From positions 1-47,102 of the forward strand of contig CASFFG010000007.1 of NCBI GenBank assembly GCA_949293905.1: 47,102 bases of DNA, in the 5' to 3' direction. The stretch is from an uncultured Christensenella sp. GTDB lineage: Bacteria; Bacillota; Clostridia; Christensenellales; UBA1242. The position numbers were made by a program, and so were the translations under genes. A model generated the notes under the pieces. The model ran no database searches. It worked only from the letters and a program-made list of their open reading frames with translations, and had not been told where the DNA came from. Below, piece by piece: positions 36,880 through 45,235 of this stretch (position 1 is its first letter; every line of letters starts with the position of its first letter).

Positions 36880-37843
36880 GTTTTTTATCTTCACTGGTTT
36901 TATTTTCGTTGCTTTCGCTTTCTATTTGTGGGGTTTCGCTTTTAGGTTTATTTTCGATTGATACATATTTTGGTTTTCGTAAATATAGTTTTAGTCCCGA
37001 TTCAATTACTCGTATATCTAATTCTTCTTCTGTAAAAATTCTCCCATCTAGATATATCTTTATCTTTTTATCTGGATTTGTAATTTTTACCGAATTTAAC
37101 CAATGTTGCTTAGTGTTTTCGTCATATATGTGTTTTCCAGATTTAAAAAGTGAAAAATATTTTTTCTTACTTTTTTCGTCCGTGCACACACAATAATTTA
37201 GGTTCATGAGTCCGTCGTGAATGTTAGATAGTGGGCTTAAAACATCTCCGTCTAGATACCCACCGTTTGAGATAGAGAGTTCAAAAATGTTGTCTTTTAT
37301 ATGTTTTCCGTTTTTAAAGTCGATGTTTAATTCAATTCCATTGAATTTTGCACCATATTTCATGCGGACATACTTTTTCGTAAAGTAATTTTTAGATTTG
37401 TACTGGTCATACAATTCATATACTTCCGCACTTGCACCGACTAAAACTTGATTTAGCGCAATCTTGTCGTTCACTATCATATAGTCTATGCTCTCGATAT
37501 TCTTTTCAAGTATATCTTTAATCGCTTGTACAGGGTTAGAACTGATGCCCAAAAAACGCGAAAAATCGGTAAGTTGTCCAGCAGGGACGATGCCCAACTT
37601 TATTTTTCCTAAATCTTTAATACCATTTACTAGATAACTAAGCGCAACATCGTCCCCAATTAGCACGAAATCACTTTCATTTAAATCTCTAAGTTCGTGC
37701 GCGGTGCTAACTATCTCGTCTAAAGTAGTGGAAAAATATACGGAATATTCCGCTTTAACAGATTTCAAATATCTAACCACGCGTTTAGCCGATTGCTCAC
37801 ATACAAAATCTCGAGTATCCGGAGCGACGATAATATTTAGCAT
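36866..37843 (-). CDS. Diacylglycerol-kinase-fold protein lacking the GGDGT motif
   Basis: The 325-residue product matches the DAGK/YegS lipid-kinase fold. SDFVLIGDDVALSYLVNGI (57-75) sits where active kinases have V-GGDGT-x2-E-VVNG-L, and LGIVPAGQLTDFSRFLGI (83-100) sits where they have LGIIPxGTGNDFARSLGI. LDGDVLSPLSNIHDGLMNL corresponds to the C-terminal lobe motif. GGDGT reads GDDVA and GTGND reads GQLTD, so phosphotransfer is doubtful. The C-terminal 40 residues are a charged, low-complexity tail. No ribosome site is seen before the ATG. It may be a non-catalytic lipid or nucleotide binder; this is inference. Confidence 0.7.
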   Translation of the reverse strand: MLNIIVAPDTRDFVCEQSAKRVVRYLKSVKAEYSVYFSTTLDEIVSTAHELRDLNESDFVLIGDDVALSYLVNGIKDLGKIKLGIVPAGQLTDFSRFLGISSNPVQAIKDILEKNIESIDYMIVNDKIALNQVLVGASAEVYELYDQYKSKNYFTKKYVRMKYGAKFNGIELNIDFKNGKHIKDNIFELSISNGGYLDGDVLSPLSNIHDGLMNLNYCVCTDEKSKKKYFSLFKSGKHIYDENTKQHWLNSVKITNPDKKIKIYLDGRIFTEEELDIRVIESGLKLYLRKPKYVSIENKPKSETPQIESESNENKTSEDKKQKRD

Positions 37844-37956
37844 ATTTATATGATAACCAAAAATAATTTTTTTTGCAATTAAATTAATAAAAATCTAAAA
37901 TTTTAAATAAATTTTGTGTCTAAATTGTGGATAGGGCATTTATCTTCTAAAATTAT

Positions 37957-37985
37957 TTGACAAAAATCGTACATAAATTTAAAAT
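37957..37985 (+). promoter_or_regulatory. Sigma-A promoter of the TasA-like/rmuC operon
   Basis: TTGACA (37957-37962), a 17-base spacer and TAAAAT (37980-37985). The expected start of transcription is near 37992, so the mRNA leader before the GTG start is very short or absent. Confidence 0.65.
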
Positions 37986-37995
37986 TTAAATGTAG

Positions 37996-38586
37996 GTGGC
38001 AGTGAAAAAATATAATAGCGTAAATTGGAATAAGTGGTGGATTTATGGACTAGTTTCAGTCCTAATGTTTGTTATATCTTTTAGCGGGGCATACGCATAT
38101 TTTACAGCGACGGCGCAAGAGCGGGCGGGAAATATCCAAAGCGCAATTATTAGTGTGGAATTTTCGAGCGCGACCACTTCGCAGGTAGTATCTAATGAAG
38201 TAATAGTGTCTAGGAATGTCGAGCCGGGAGATAAAGTGGGCTTTAACGGTGCGGTAGTAAATTCAGGTAATATGCCACTTTACGCTATGCTTGTTTTTAA
38301 AATCAGCATAGATGGCACGGACATCGCTACTCAGTATTACACCGCGGACGCAACTTTACTTACTCCAAACGCTAGCGGTTCGTACACGACCGCACTTAGT
38401 CCAATAAGTGCGAGTGGGTCAACAAATTTTTCGATAGAATATTTGCTTGATGGCGAAATTTACGATAATACATACATGGGTAAAACTATTAGTATGAGTT
38501 TAACTGCATGCGCAATTCAAACATCGCATGTGGACGCAAATGATGCGATAAATATAATGTTAGATGTGTTGACGGAGAACATATAA
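37996..38586 (+). CDS. TasA/camelysin-like exported protein with SipW-type signal
   Basis: The 196-residue product has a membrane segment (residues 15-33) ending in SGAYAYFTATAQE, the signature of signal peptides cleaved by SipW-type peptidase in TasA/CalY proteins. A beta-rich domain follows with NVEPGDKVGFNGAVVNSGNMPLYAML, also typical of the group. Relatives form extracellular fibres or act as surface proteases. No sipW lies nearby. The first GTG (37996) has no ribosome site; GTG at 38002 has AGGTGG only two bases away. The promoter position would allow a leaderless message. Its stop overlaps the rmuC start (TAATG). Confidence 0.65.
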   Translation: MAVKKYNSVNWNKWWIYGLVSVLMFVISFSGAYAYFTATAQERAGNIQSAIISVEFSSATTSQVVSNEVIVSRNVEPGDKVGFNGAVVNSGNMPLYAMLVFKISIDGTDIATQYYTADATLLTPNASGSYTTALSPISASGSTNFSIEYLLDGEIYDNTYMGKTISMSLTACAIQTSHVDANDAINIMLDVLTENI

Positions 38587-39854
38587 TGGAATACATAATT
38601 TTAGGTTCAATCTTTTTAGGAGTGTGGATAATTACTTTAATCACATTTATAGTGCTTTATAAGAAAAAACAACCTACTCTTAGCGACGATAAATCAATAA
38701 AAACGGTTGTGGATAATCAAAAAGAGCAAAATATTTTACTTAACAATATGCTCATGCAGGCGCTTAAAAATAGTGAAGTATCTACTCAAAACACGATTAA
38801 TAACTTAACAGTACTTCAAAAGCAAGAATTTGATTCAATTTCAAAGCGAGTGGACGAACTAACCACTCGAAATGAGCAAAGGATAGAGAAACTGACTTTT
38901 GATGTCAATCTTTCGCTAAATAATATGCGAAAAGAGAACGAAGTTGCGCTCGAAAAAATGCGTGAAACTGTGGACGAGAAGTTAAATTCTTCCCTTTCAC
39001 AAAGATTAAATGACAGTTTCTCAAAAATTCAGCAGAGTTTGGAGAGTGTAAATCTAGGTATAGGTGAGATGCGCTCACTTGCAAATGGCGTTGGAGATAT
39101 AAAAAAGGTACTATCTAATGTGAAAGTGCGTGGAGGCTGGGGCGAAGTTATGTTATCCACTCTTCTTGAACAGATTCTCGCACCTAATCAATATAGGTCG
39201 CAGGTACAGGTAAAGAAAAATAGTAAAGAGCGAGTGGATTTCGTAGTGCTAATGCCGGGAAAAGATGACCACGAAATTATGCTCCCTATAGACAGTAAAT
39301 TCCCGCTTGAAGATTATAACAAACTGATTGAAGCGAGCGAAAGTCTAGATAAAGATGTAATAGACAAAGCACAAAAACAACTCATGAAACGAATTAAGGA
39401 AGAAGCAAAATCAATTCGTGATAAATATATTAATGTGCCAGAAACTACCGATTTTGCCGTGATGTTCTTGCCTATTGAAGGTCTTTATGCCGAAGTAGTT
39501 CGTGATATTGAACTCATGGACACAATTCAAAATCAATATAAGGTGGTTGTCTGCGGGCCTACTACACTTACCGCGCTTTTAAATAGTTTGCAACTCGGGT
39601 TTAAAACGCTATATATTGAGAAGAGAAGTAGCGAGTTATGGCAAGTACTATCCACATTTAAAACAGAGTTTGAAAAGTTTGTTCAACTCCTTTTAAAGAC
39701 ACAATCAAAACTAGGGGAAGCGAACAACACAATCGAGCAAGCAACTAAATCTTCAAGGAAGATAGCAAAGAAACTAGGTGATGTAAGCCAAGTCGTTGGA
39801 ATTGACTATGACGAAGGTAGCGATGACGACAGCACTTCGGGCTATATTGAGTAA
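38586..39854 (+). CDS. rmuC: DNA recombination protein RmuC family
   Basis: RmuC proteins limit rearrangements between inverted repeats and resemble membrane-tethered nucleases. The 422-residue product has an N-terminal helix (5-25), a long coiled coil (about 35-155), then the conserved domain: VRGGWGEVMLSTLLEQIL (near 181-198), RVDFVVLMPGKDD, LPIDSKFPLEDY, DFAVMFLPIEGLYAEVV and GPTTLTALLNSLQLG. Its ATG overlaps the stop of the TasA-like gene, so translation is coupled. The reason for this pairing is unknown. A terminator lies about 100 bases after the stop. Confidence 0.92.
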   Translation: MEYIILGSIFLGVWIITLITFIVLYKKKQPTLSDDKSIKTVVDNQKEQNILLNNMLMQALKNSEVSTQNTINNLTVLQKQEFDSISKRVDELTTRNEQRIEKLTFDVNLSLNNMRKENEVALEKMRETVDEKLNSSLSQRLNDSFSKIQQSLESVNLGIGEMRSLANGVGDIKKVLSNVKVRGGWGEVMLSTLLEQILAPNQYRSQVQVKKNSKERVDFVVLMPGKDDHEIMLPIDSKFPLEDYNKLIEASESLDKDVIDKAQKQLMKRIKEEAKSIRDKYINVPETTDFAVMFLPIEGLYAEVVRDIELMDTIQNQYKVVVCGPTTLTALLNSLQLGFKTLYIEKRSSELWQVLSTFKTEFEKFVQLLLKTQSKLGEANNTIEQATKSSRKIAKKLGDVSQVVGIDYDEGSDDDSTSGYIE

Positions 39855-39956
39855 ATCGTTGACTACCTAAGGAATTCTATTTATCGACATTCACTAAAAA
39901 TAAAGGACTATACTAAACTCTAATATATAGATTCAATTTAACTACAAAATTTTAAG

Positions 39957-39979
39957 TGAACCTAATCGGTTCATTTTTT
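39957..39979 (+). terminator. Terminator between rmuC and the VanW gene
   Basis: TGAACC (39957-39962), loop TAATC, GGTTCA (39968-39973), then six T. It ends the TasA-like/rmuC transcript. It also argues against the GTG at 39956 as the start of the next gene, since that start would lie inside the stem. Confidence 0.75.
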
Positions 39980-40039
39980 ATATCGCTCATATATAGGTTA
40001 AAGTTACATGTTTTTTCTTTCTTTACACATAATAAAAAT

Positions 40040-41362
40040 ATGAAAAAAAGTGTGCTTTTGTGTGCTGTCTTTATATTCCTAACTTTTGCCGTACCTATAT
40101 CCGTGAATTCAGTATTTGCTCTTAACAATGAGCGGATAGAATTTACATATAACGGGCGTGTCTTTAATTACGAACTCAGCGAGAATATAAAGACAAGTGA
40201 GCGTTTTGATTTAAATTATGAAATAAATAAATATAACCGTTTTTCAACTAAGGAAGAGAGAATAAAACTGTTTAAATACATGCTGGATATTGGTTTTGAT
40301 AAATCGGTTGCATTAGAATATATATTTCCAAATTTAGACAATTTAATTACCAAAATAGAAAAGAATATGTTTATATCCCCTAAAGATGCTGAACTAAACA
40401 TAAACTCAAATCGTGAAAAAGTGTTTAATATTAAAAGTGAAGTTGTGGGCATTAGCCTAGATAGAGAGAAATTGTACGACGACCTTGCGAAAAAATTTTT
40501 GGCAAACGAGATTTTAAGTTTAGAACTACCTATTAAGAAAACTTACCCTAAAATCACGCGTGAGTATTACGAAAGATTTACTAACTTGCGGGCAGATTTT
40601 TCGACCGATATATCTCGTTCAAACGCGGATAGAAAACATAATGTCAAGACCGCATTAAATTCTTTAAACAAGTTAGTTATTTTGCCGAATGAAACATTTT
40701 CATTCAATAAAACAACGGGTAGGCGGACGAAGGAGAACGGATATAGGACGGCAAAAATTATAGTAAATAATGAGTATGTCGATGGAGTTGGTGGCGGAGT
40801 TTGCCAGGTCTCTACCACACTATACAATGCTCTCTTACTTGCAGGTCTAGATGTTAGAGAAGCGAACAAACATAGTAAACAGGTGAGTTATGTGCGCTAC
40901 GGGTTTGACGCCATGGTAAATTATGGTAGCAGTGATTTGAAATTTTATAACAATACCAACGAAAAGATTACAATTATCACAAACTACTCGCCGACACATG
41001 CACGCGTGCGAATTTATGGCGAAAAAATGGGAGATGTTAAGTATAAACTTACGAATGAAATTAGCGATATTGTCGAGCCTGACGAAGAGATTAGGTATGA
41101 TGAAGCGGGCGAGTATGCGGATAGGATTTTGTATGATGACGAGTACTTCTACCTAAAACGCGGGTCTAGAGGTATGAAAATAAAATCGTATCGAGATGAG
41201 TACAAAGATGGAAAATTGATTGAACATAAGTTAATTAGGACTGATAGATATAACGTTGAGAACGCGGTGAAAATTTACGGAACAAAAAAGCGCACCGATT
41301 CGGGTGCGCAATCAAGTGAAATTATAGATTTAATAAAATTGACTAGCGTAAAATATATGTAG
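40040..41362 (+). CDS. VanW-family protein with C-terminal G5 domain
   Basis: The ATG at 40040 gives 440 residues that begin with a Sec signal peptide (KKSVLLCAVFIFL...VFA). A frame extension to GTG at 39956 crosses a terminator hairpin and is rejected; neither start has a clear ribosome site. After an unassigned 150-residue part, the VanW domain is clear: DRKHNVKTALNSLNKLVILP, TFSFNKTTGRRT, and VGGGVCQVSTTLYNALLLAGL with a conserved Cys. The last 60 residues (RGSRGMKIKSYRDEYKDG...VKIYGTKK) form a G5 domain, found in cell-wall-binding proteins. Such YoaR-like proteins are exported envelope proteins of unclear action. Confidence 0.87.
   Translation: MKKSVLLCAVFIFLTFAVPISVNSVFALNNERIEFTYNGRVFNYELSENIKTSERFDLNYEINKYNRFSTKEERIKLFKYMLDIGFDKSVALEYIFPNLDNLITKIEKNMFISPKDAELNINSNREKVFNIKSEVVGISLDREKLYDDLAKKFLANEILSLELPIKKTYPKITREYYERFTNLRADFSTDISRSNADRKHNVKTALNSLNKLVILPNETFSFNKTTGRRTKENGYRTAKIIVNNEYVDGVGGGVCQVSTTLYNALLLAGLDVREANKHSKQVSYVRYGFDAMVNYGSSDLKFYNNTNEKITIITNYSPTHARVRIYGEKMGDVKYKLTNEISDIVEPDEEIRYDEAGEYADRILYDDEYFYLKRGSRGMKIKSYRDEYKDGKLIEHKLIRTDRYNVENAVKIYGTKKRTDSGAQSSEIIDLIKLTSVKYM
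41284..41309 (-). terminator. Minus-strand terminator placed inside the VanW coding end
   Basis: GCGCACC (41290-41296) and GGTGCGC (41303-41309) form a 7-bp GC stem. On the minus strand a run of six T follows (41289-41284). It would end the leucine-rich protein transcript about 155 bases past its stop, within the last codons of the convergent VanW gene. Confidence 0.7.
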
Positions 41363-41464
41363 TTGTTCAATTATTACATAGTGTTTTATAAAATGATTTC
41401 ATTGCGTATAGTAATTTAGGCTTATTATTTTGCAATTCTCTTAAATTCCTTTAATTATTTAATT

Positions 41465-42526
41465 CTAACTTGATTTTTGACTCATAGGGGCAACATAAGG
41501 CTGATATTCGCTATTCAAAGCGGATTTATATGCCTCCACAGCATTGTCAGGGACATATATGTGGAAGTTGGAATTAAGATATTGCTCTGCTAACCAGCCC
41601 GTACCAAAAGTAGGCGGGGTTTCACCTAAAAATGTAAAGTGCTGAGCCGTAAATATTTCTTCAGGGTCGGAGGACAAACTGCCGAAAGCATACGCTTTTA
41701 TGTTATTAATCCCTGCGTGTAGTGTCACATTCTTGAAACTTCCACCATAGTTAAATTTTATTCCTATTTCGTTAACGCAAGAAGGGAAAGACAAATCGCA
41801 ATCAAACACGATATTTTGAACTAGTCCAGTAGGAATGGCACTTAATTTTAAATTGGTTATATCCAAATCGTCATAATATTGTTTACTTGAATCAAAAGAA
41901 AAGACATTGTTGTAGCAGGTTGTTACATTAGGAGGGAATACTATTTTGTATGAAGTTGAAACGACCTCATAAAAGCATTGACTTGAAAGAAAAGTAATTG
42001 TAGTTGGTAAACAGGCTAAGTCTATCCCTTTTACTTTGCCACAAGAAAGGGTTAATACTTGGGTTATATGTTCCATCTCGTGTAGGTTAGTTATAGTAAT
42101 GTCTCCATTATTAAAGGCAAACTCTGAAAGAATTTCCAAATCACTGTTTAGTGTGATTATGAGTGGACGGGTAGTCATATAGAATAGATATGGACGAATT
42201 TTCGATATTCCGTTTGGAATAGCAATATGTACAGGGCTAGTCTCGTTCAAAAAACCACAAAAGCAGTCAAATATGGTGTTAAAATCTACACCATCAAATG
42301 TCCCTGTCTTTAACGTGCTGTCTATAGCATAGAAAGTCTTTCCAGTTAAGACGTCGCTTTCAGTGGCGGTTGCAAGGCTTAAATTCGGCACATTTATAGT
42401 GTTGATTCCAGAGGTTATTTCGCTTGGGCTAGGATTCGTATTTGCAACGCTCACGCTTCCACCTTTTGTTTCAATCAAAGTTTTTTGTTTAACTAATTCA
42501 TTTTTTAATTCATCTAATGTTGACAT
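41465..42526 (-). CDS. Leucine-rich (BspA-like) protein with phage-tail-type N-terminus
   Basis: The 353-residue product starts with a coiled-coil piece, MSTLDELKNELVKQKTLIETKGG, and a hinge ESDVLTGKTFYAIDSTLKTGT (56-76), a pattern seen at the start of many phage tail-fibre and receptor-binding proteins. From about residue 90 it has irregular leucine-rich repeats of the BspA/LRR_5 kind (SKIRPYLFY, LEILSEFAFNNGDIT, INNIKAYAFGSL). It ends with FHIYVPDNAVEAYKSAL, the usual BspA terminal unit. No signal peptide. AGGAG precedes the ATG and lies over the stop of the 57-residue gene. Probably a captured phage-tail gene or a remnant; no other phage genes surround it. Confidence 0.6.
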   Translation of the reverse strand: MSTLDELKNELVKQKTLIETKGGSVSVANTNPSPSEITSGINTINVPNLSLATATESDVLTGKTFYAIDSTLKTGTFDGVDFNTIFDCFCGFLNETSPVHIAIPNGISKIRPYLFYMTTRPLIITLNSDLEILSEFAFNNGDITITNLHEMEHITQVLTLSCGKVKGIDLACLPTTITFLSSQCFYEVVSTSYKIVFPPNVTTCYNNVFSFDSSKQYYDDLDITNLKLSAIPTGLVQNIVFDCDLSFPSCVNEIGIKFNYGGSFKNVTLHAGINNIKAYAFGSLSSDPEEIFTAQHFTFLGETPPTFGTGWLAEQYLNSNFHIYVPDNAVEAYKSALNSEYQPYVAPMSQKSS

Positions 42527-42535
42527 AATTTTCTC

Positions 42536-42709
42536 CTAATTGATAGTATAAGTTCCGTCATAGATTCCTTCCATTTGCTCGCTCGTTACATATTTCCCCT
42601 TTAAGACCAAATCCAAATCATCTCGAATAAATAGCAGTTGGTAATATAATTCCAAACGGCGTTCAAGGTCGTTTAATTTTTTTAAAATCAAATCATATTC
42701 ATTTCGCAT
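42536..42709 (-). CDS. Small coiled-coil protein upstream of the leucine-rich gene (57 aa)
   Basis: The ATG at 42709 has AAGGGGG five bases in front. The product begins MRNEYDLILKKLNDLERRLE, a clear short heptad coiled coil, and ends GKYVTSEQMEGIYDGTYTIN. Its TAG stop overlaps the ribosome site of the leucine-rich protein gene, nine bases before that ATG, so the two form an operon. Small proteins of this shape occur beside tail-fibre genes in phages; the function is unknown. Confidence 0.7.
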   Translation of the reverse strand: MRNEYDLILKKLNDLERRLELYYQLLFIRDDLDLVLKGKYVTSEQMEGIYDGTYTIN

Positions 42710-42790
42710 AGTTCCCCCTTAAAATATTAAGTATTTTATTTTTAAATTTACTTTTTTAATCTAAAACATGAAAAAATTTTAGTAAATTAT

Positions 42791-42819
42791 TTGCTAATTC
42801 TCATTATTAGGCGTATAAT
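42791..42819 (+). promoter_or_regulatory. Sigma-A promoter of the membrane protein gene at 42869
   Basis: TTGCTA (42791-42796), a 17-base spacer and TATAAT (42814-42819), 49 bases before the ATG, in the divergent spacer. Confidence 0.7.
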
Positions 42820-42868
42820 AATAATGAAGTACACAATATGTAGAAAATTTTAAGTGTTTGGAGTTGTT

Positions 42869-43450
42869 ATGTCTAAGAAATTGAAACTATCTTTTATTTT
42901 GATTCTCGTCCTTAATGCAATATGTATTGCGTGGATGACTTTTGTTAATTTCTTCGGTGGCGCGGGAATTAATTTTGTTGCTATGCTGTGTGTAGTTGGC
43001 ATACTAGCATACATTATTGTTACGGATAAAACTGTACGCTCTAGAATTATGGATATGTTCGTTCTATCCTGTCTCTTCACTGTTTTAGAATTTGTAATAT
43101 ATTGCTCTTTTGAATTCGGGTGGTACACAGCGTCAAGTTTAAACGGATTTTTAATCTATCAACATGTTATTTCCATTATTGCAATATTCTTCTTGTGCTA
43201 TGTGCTATTTAGATTTTTCAGCGAACTTAGTGAAAAAAGATTTAAATTTATTGAAATCATCTTAGGAAACGAAAAACCAGCAAAGCGAGTTAAAGAGAAT
43301 AAAGAATTAGCGAATGGCTCACTTGAAGAAAAACCTAACCATGCACACGCAACAGAGCGAGATGATGAGAATTTGAACGATACCACGGGCGAAGATGTCG
43401 ATGACGAAGAAATAAAGGCGGAAATAAATATCGAAACAGAAGAAGAATAA
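42869..43450 (+). CDS. Hypothetical membrane protein with acidic cytoplasmic tail
   Basis: TTTGGAG precedes the ATG at 42869; an in-frame GTG five codons earlier overlaps this site and is less likely. The 193-residue product has four membrane helices (about 6-28, 34-52, 62-83 and 92-118). A strongly charged tail from about residue 130 is rich in Glu and Asp (ending NIETEEE). No family recognised. It has its own promoter and lies ahead of the rpmG-secE-nusG operon. Confidence 0.65.
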   Translation: MSKKLKLSFILILVLNAICIAWMTFVNFFGGAGINFVAMLCVVGILAYIIVTDKTVRSRIMDMFVLSCLFTVLEFVIYCSFEFGWYTASSLNGFLIYQHVISIIAIFFLCYVLFRFFSELSEKRFKFIEIILGNEKPAKRVKENKELANGSLEEKPNHAHATERDDENLNDTTGEDVDDEEIKAEINIETEEE

Positions 43451-43501
43451 AAAACAAAAATTAGCAAATCTTTATATTTTTAAATAAATTTAAAAAAACC
43501 G

Positions 43502-43530
43502 TTGACTTTCAAAGTGTTTTGTGTTAATAT
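43502..43530 (+). promoter_or_regulatory. Sigma-A promoter of rpmG-secE-nusG
   Basis: TTGACT (43502-43507), a 17-base spacer and TAATAT (43525-43530). Confidence 0.8.
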
Positions 43531-43536
43531 ATGGTT

Positions 43537-43562
43537 ACACCAAGAAAGCACGGTGTTTTTTT
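43537..43562 (+). terminator. Possible attenuator hairpin in the rpmG leader
   Basis: ACACC (43537-43541), a 10-base loop, GGTGT (43552-43556), then a T-run. It lies right after the promoter and before the rpmG ribosome site, so it could cut transcription early. The stem is only five pairs. Confidence 0.4.
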
Positions 43563-43593
43563 AAAGCATGCGCGTATATAAAAGGAGTAAATT

Positions 43594-43764
43594 ATGGCAA
43601 AGAAAGCGAAAACTAAGAGAGAGAAAATTATTCTCGAGTGTACAGAATGTAAGAATAGGAATTATAATACTTCAAAGAATAAGGCAAATAACCCTGAGCG
43701 TATTGAGATTAAGAAGTATTGCCCTACATGCAGAAAGACTACCGCCCACAAAGAAACTAGATAG
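43594..43764 (+). CDS. rpmG: 50S ribosomal protein L33
   Basis: A 56-residue large-subunit protein. The zinc-binding form is clear: C16-x2-C19 ([11 protein letters not shown]) and C43-x2-C46 ([10 protein letters not shown]). AGGAG precedes the ATG. The order rpmG-secE-nusG-rplK-rplA is the usual bacterial one. The stop codon overlaps the ribosome site of secE. Confidence 0.95.
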   Translation: MAKKAKTKREKIILECTECKNRNYNTSKNKANNPERIEIKKYCPTCRKTTAHKETR

Positions 43765-43772
43765 GAGAGTAT

Positions 43773-44126
43773 ATGTCGAAGAAAAAGAATAAGACGAATT
43801 CTGTTCCTAATGAAGAAAATGTAGTTGATGTCGTACCAGCGGAAGAAACGGAAATAAAGGCAGATAAGAAAAATAAAGTAGTCGAAGTAAGAGCAAAAGA
43901 TGTTAAATCTAAGGACACTAAGACGAAGAAGAAAAAGGAAAAGAAGCCTAATAAAATCGCTAAATCGCTAAAAGACACTGGGAACGAATTGAAGAAAGTT
44001 ACTTGGCCGAAATTTAGCCAAGTAGTAAAACAGACTGGCGTGGTATTAGTGGTCGTTATTGTGTTTACGCTTGTTTTGTTTGGACTTGACCGTCTTTGCT
44101 CGTGGTTAACGAGTTTATTATATTAG
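43773..44126 (+). CDS. secE: Preprotein translocase subunit SecE
   Basis: Essential subunit of the SecYEG channel. The conserved SecE part is residues 62-117: amphipathic helix with KSLKDTGNELKKVTWPKFSQVVKQT, then one membrane helix. In front is a charged, Lys-rich extension of about 60 residues, probably disordered, longer than in the short Bacillus type. GGAGA overlaps the rpmG stop eight bases upstream. Confidence 0.93.
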   Translation: MSKKKNKTNSVPNEENVVDVVPAEETEIKADKKNKVVEVRAKDVKSKDTKTKKKKEKKPNKIAKSLKDTGNELKKVTWPKFSQVVKQTGVVLVVVIVFTLVLFGLDRLCSWLTSLLY

Positions 44127-44171
44127 ACACATGTTTGATGTGTTTAGTTTTTGTTGTATTAAGGAGAATTT

Positions 44172-44732
44172 ATGGCTGTTGTAGATAAGAATATTGATAA
44201 AGAACCAAAATGGTACGCACTGCGCGTGTATGTCGGGTATGAAAATGCTGCTAAACAAAATCTTGAAATCACCATTGAGAAATATGGACTCCAAGACCGT
44301 ATTTTCCAAATCGTTATCCCCATGGAGGATGAGTTGGTTGAAAAACGCGGTAAAAAAGTGCTCGTACCTAAAAAGACTATGCCAGGATATATCTTAGTCA
44401 AGATGAAGTACGGCGACGATATATGGCACGCCGTTACCCGTACTCAATATATCACAAGTTTCGTTGGTCCAGAAGGTCGTTCTGTTCCTATCACGGACGA
44501 AGAAGCACGCCGCCTAGGTTTAGATAACGGTGCCTATTCTGGAGTTAAGACGGATATTGATGTAAAAGTTGGTGATTTAGTTGAGGTTATCGATGGTTCG
44601 CTATCTAATTTCGTAGGTACGGTCAAGGCAGTTGATAATGAAAATCAGCGCGTTACCGTCGAAGTTGAGATGTTCGGTCGCCTTAGCGAAGTTGAACTCG
44701 GCTTCAACCAGATTAGAGTTAGTAACAATTAA
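44172..44732 (+). CDS. nusG: Transcription termination/antitermination factor NusG
   Basis: Binds RNA polymerase and modulates pausing and termination. The 186-residue product has the NGN domain (KWYALRVYVGYENAAKQNL, then VPKKTMPGYILVKM, residues 13-115) and a C-terminal KOW domain (VKVGDLVEVIDGSLSNFVG, then VELGFNQI). AAGGAG precedes the ATG. It follows secE in the same operon. It is followed by an unknown 128-residue gene and not directly by rplK. Confidence 0.96.
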   Translation: MAVVDKNIDKEPKWYALRVYVGYENAAKQNLEITIEKYGLQDRIFQIVIPMEDELVEKRGKKVLVPKKTMPGYILVKMKYGDDIWHAVTRTQYITSFVGPEGRSVPITDEEARRLGLDNGAYSGVKTDIDVKVGDLVEVIDGSLSNFVGTVKAVDNENQRVTVEVEMFGRLSEVELGFNQIRVSNN

Positions 44733-44776
44733 TTATTTCCACTTCATATAGAATATTAAATCTTATAGGGGAGAGA

Positions 44777-45163
44777 ATGAAACCAAAGATAATAAATCGT
44801 ATTAAAGAAGAAGATAGAGAAAAATTAAATATACTTGAAAGTGTGGAAGAGTGTCGTTGGGACGCACTGTCTAAGAAATTGATCTCGGTAGTAAACAGCG
44901 CGTCGGGTGAAGATATTGTAAGTTCAGTCGACGCAATCTATATTAGCGGAACGAGTGTCTTAGCGGACGATCACGCCCCATTTGTGACCTTTATATTTGA
45001 TTCACAGGACTATATAACTTTTGACATGTTCGAACCTATTGATAGTTCTATAAGCGGACTATCTTGCCCGTCTTGTGCAATAATGTATTATACTTATCTT
45101 TTTGACAAAAATGAGCACTATGCATACGAATTGAATAATGCAGGGTCGCGTTTTGGGTCTTAA
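44777..45163 (+). CDS. Hypothetical protein between nusG and rplK (128 aa)
   Basis: No family recognised. The product is acidic and soluble: an N-terminal charged helix (KPKIINRIKEEDREKLNI), a central part with strands (SVDAIYISGTSVL, FVTFIFDSQDYITFDMF), and a CPSC pair near residue 96-99 (LSCPSCAIMYYTYLF). AGGGGAGA precedes the ATG. It lies 44 bases after nusG, with no terminator between, and a new promoter follows directly, so it probably ends the nusG transcript. Confidence 0.65.
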   Translation: MKPKIINRIKEEDREKLNILESVEECRWDALSKKLISVVNSASGEDIVSSVDAIYISGTSVLADDHAPFVTFIFDSQDYITFDMFEPIDSSISGLSCPSCAIMYYTYLFDKNEHYAYELNNAGSRFGS

Positions 45164-45167
45164 ACTA

Positions 45168-45195
45168 TTGACAATTTAAAATTTTTGATTAAAAT
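45168..45195 (+). promoter_or_regulatory. Sigma-A promoter of rplK-rplA
   Basis: TTGACA (45168-45173), a 16-base spacer and TAAAAT (45190-45195), starting four bases after the preceding stop codon. Confidence 0.75.
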
Positions 45196-45235
45196 AAATC
45201 ATGGAAACTCATCAGCCATAAAGAGAGAGTAACTT

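Noticed and set aside
39956..40039. Upstream GTG start extending the VanW protein by 28 residues
   Set aside because: The GTG lies in the stem of a rho-independent terminator, and the extension would put a second hydrophobic stretch before a good signal peptide.
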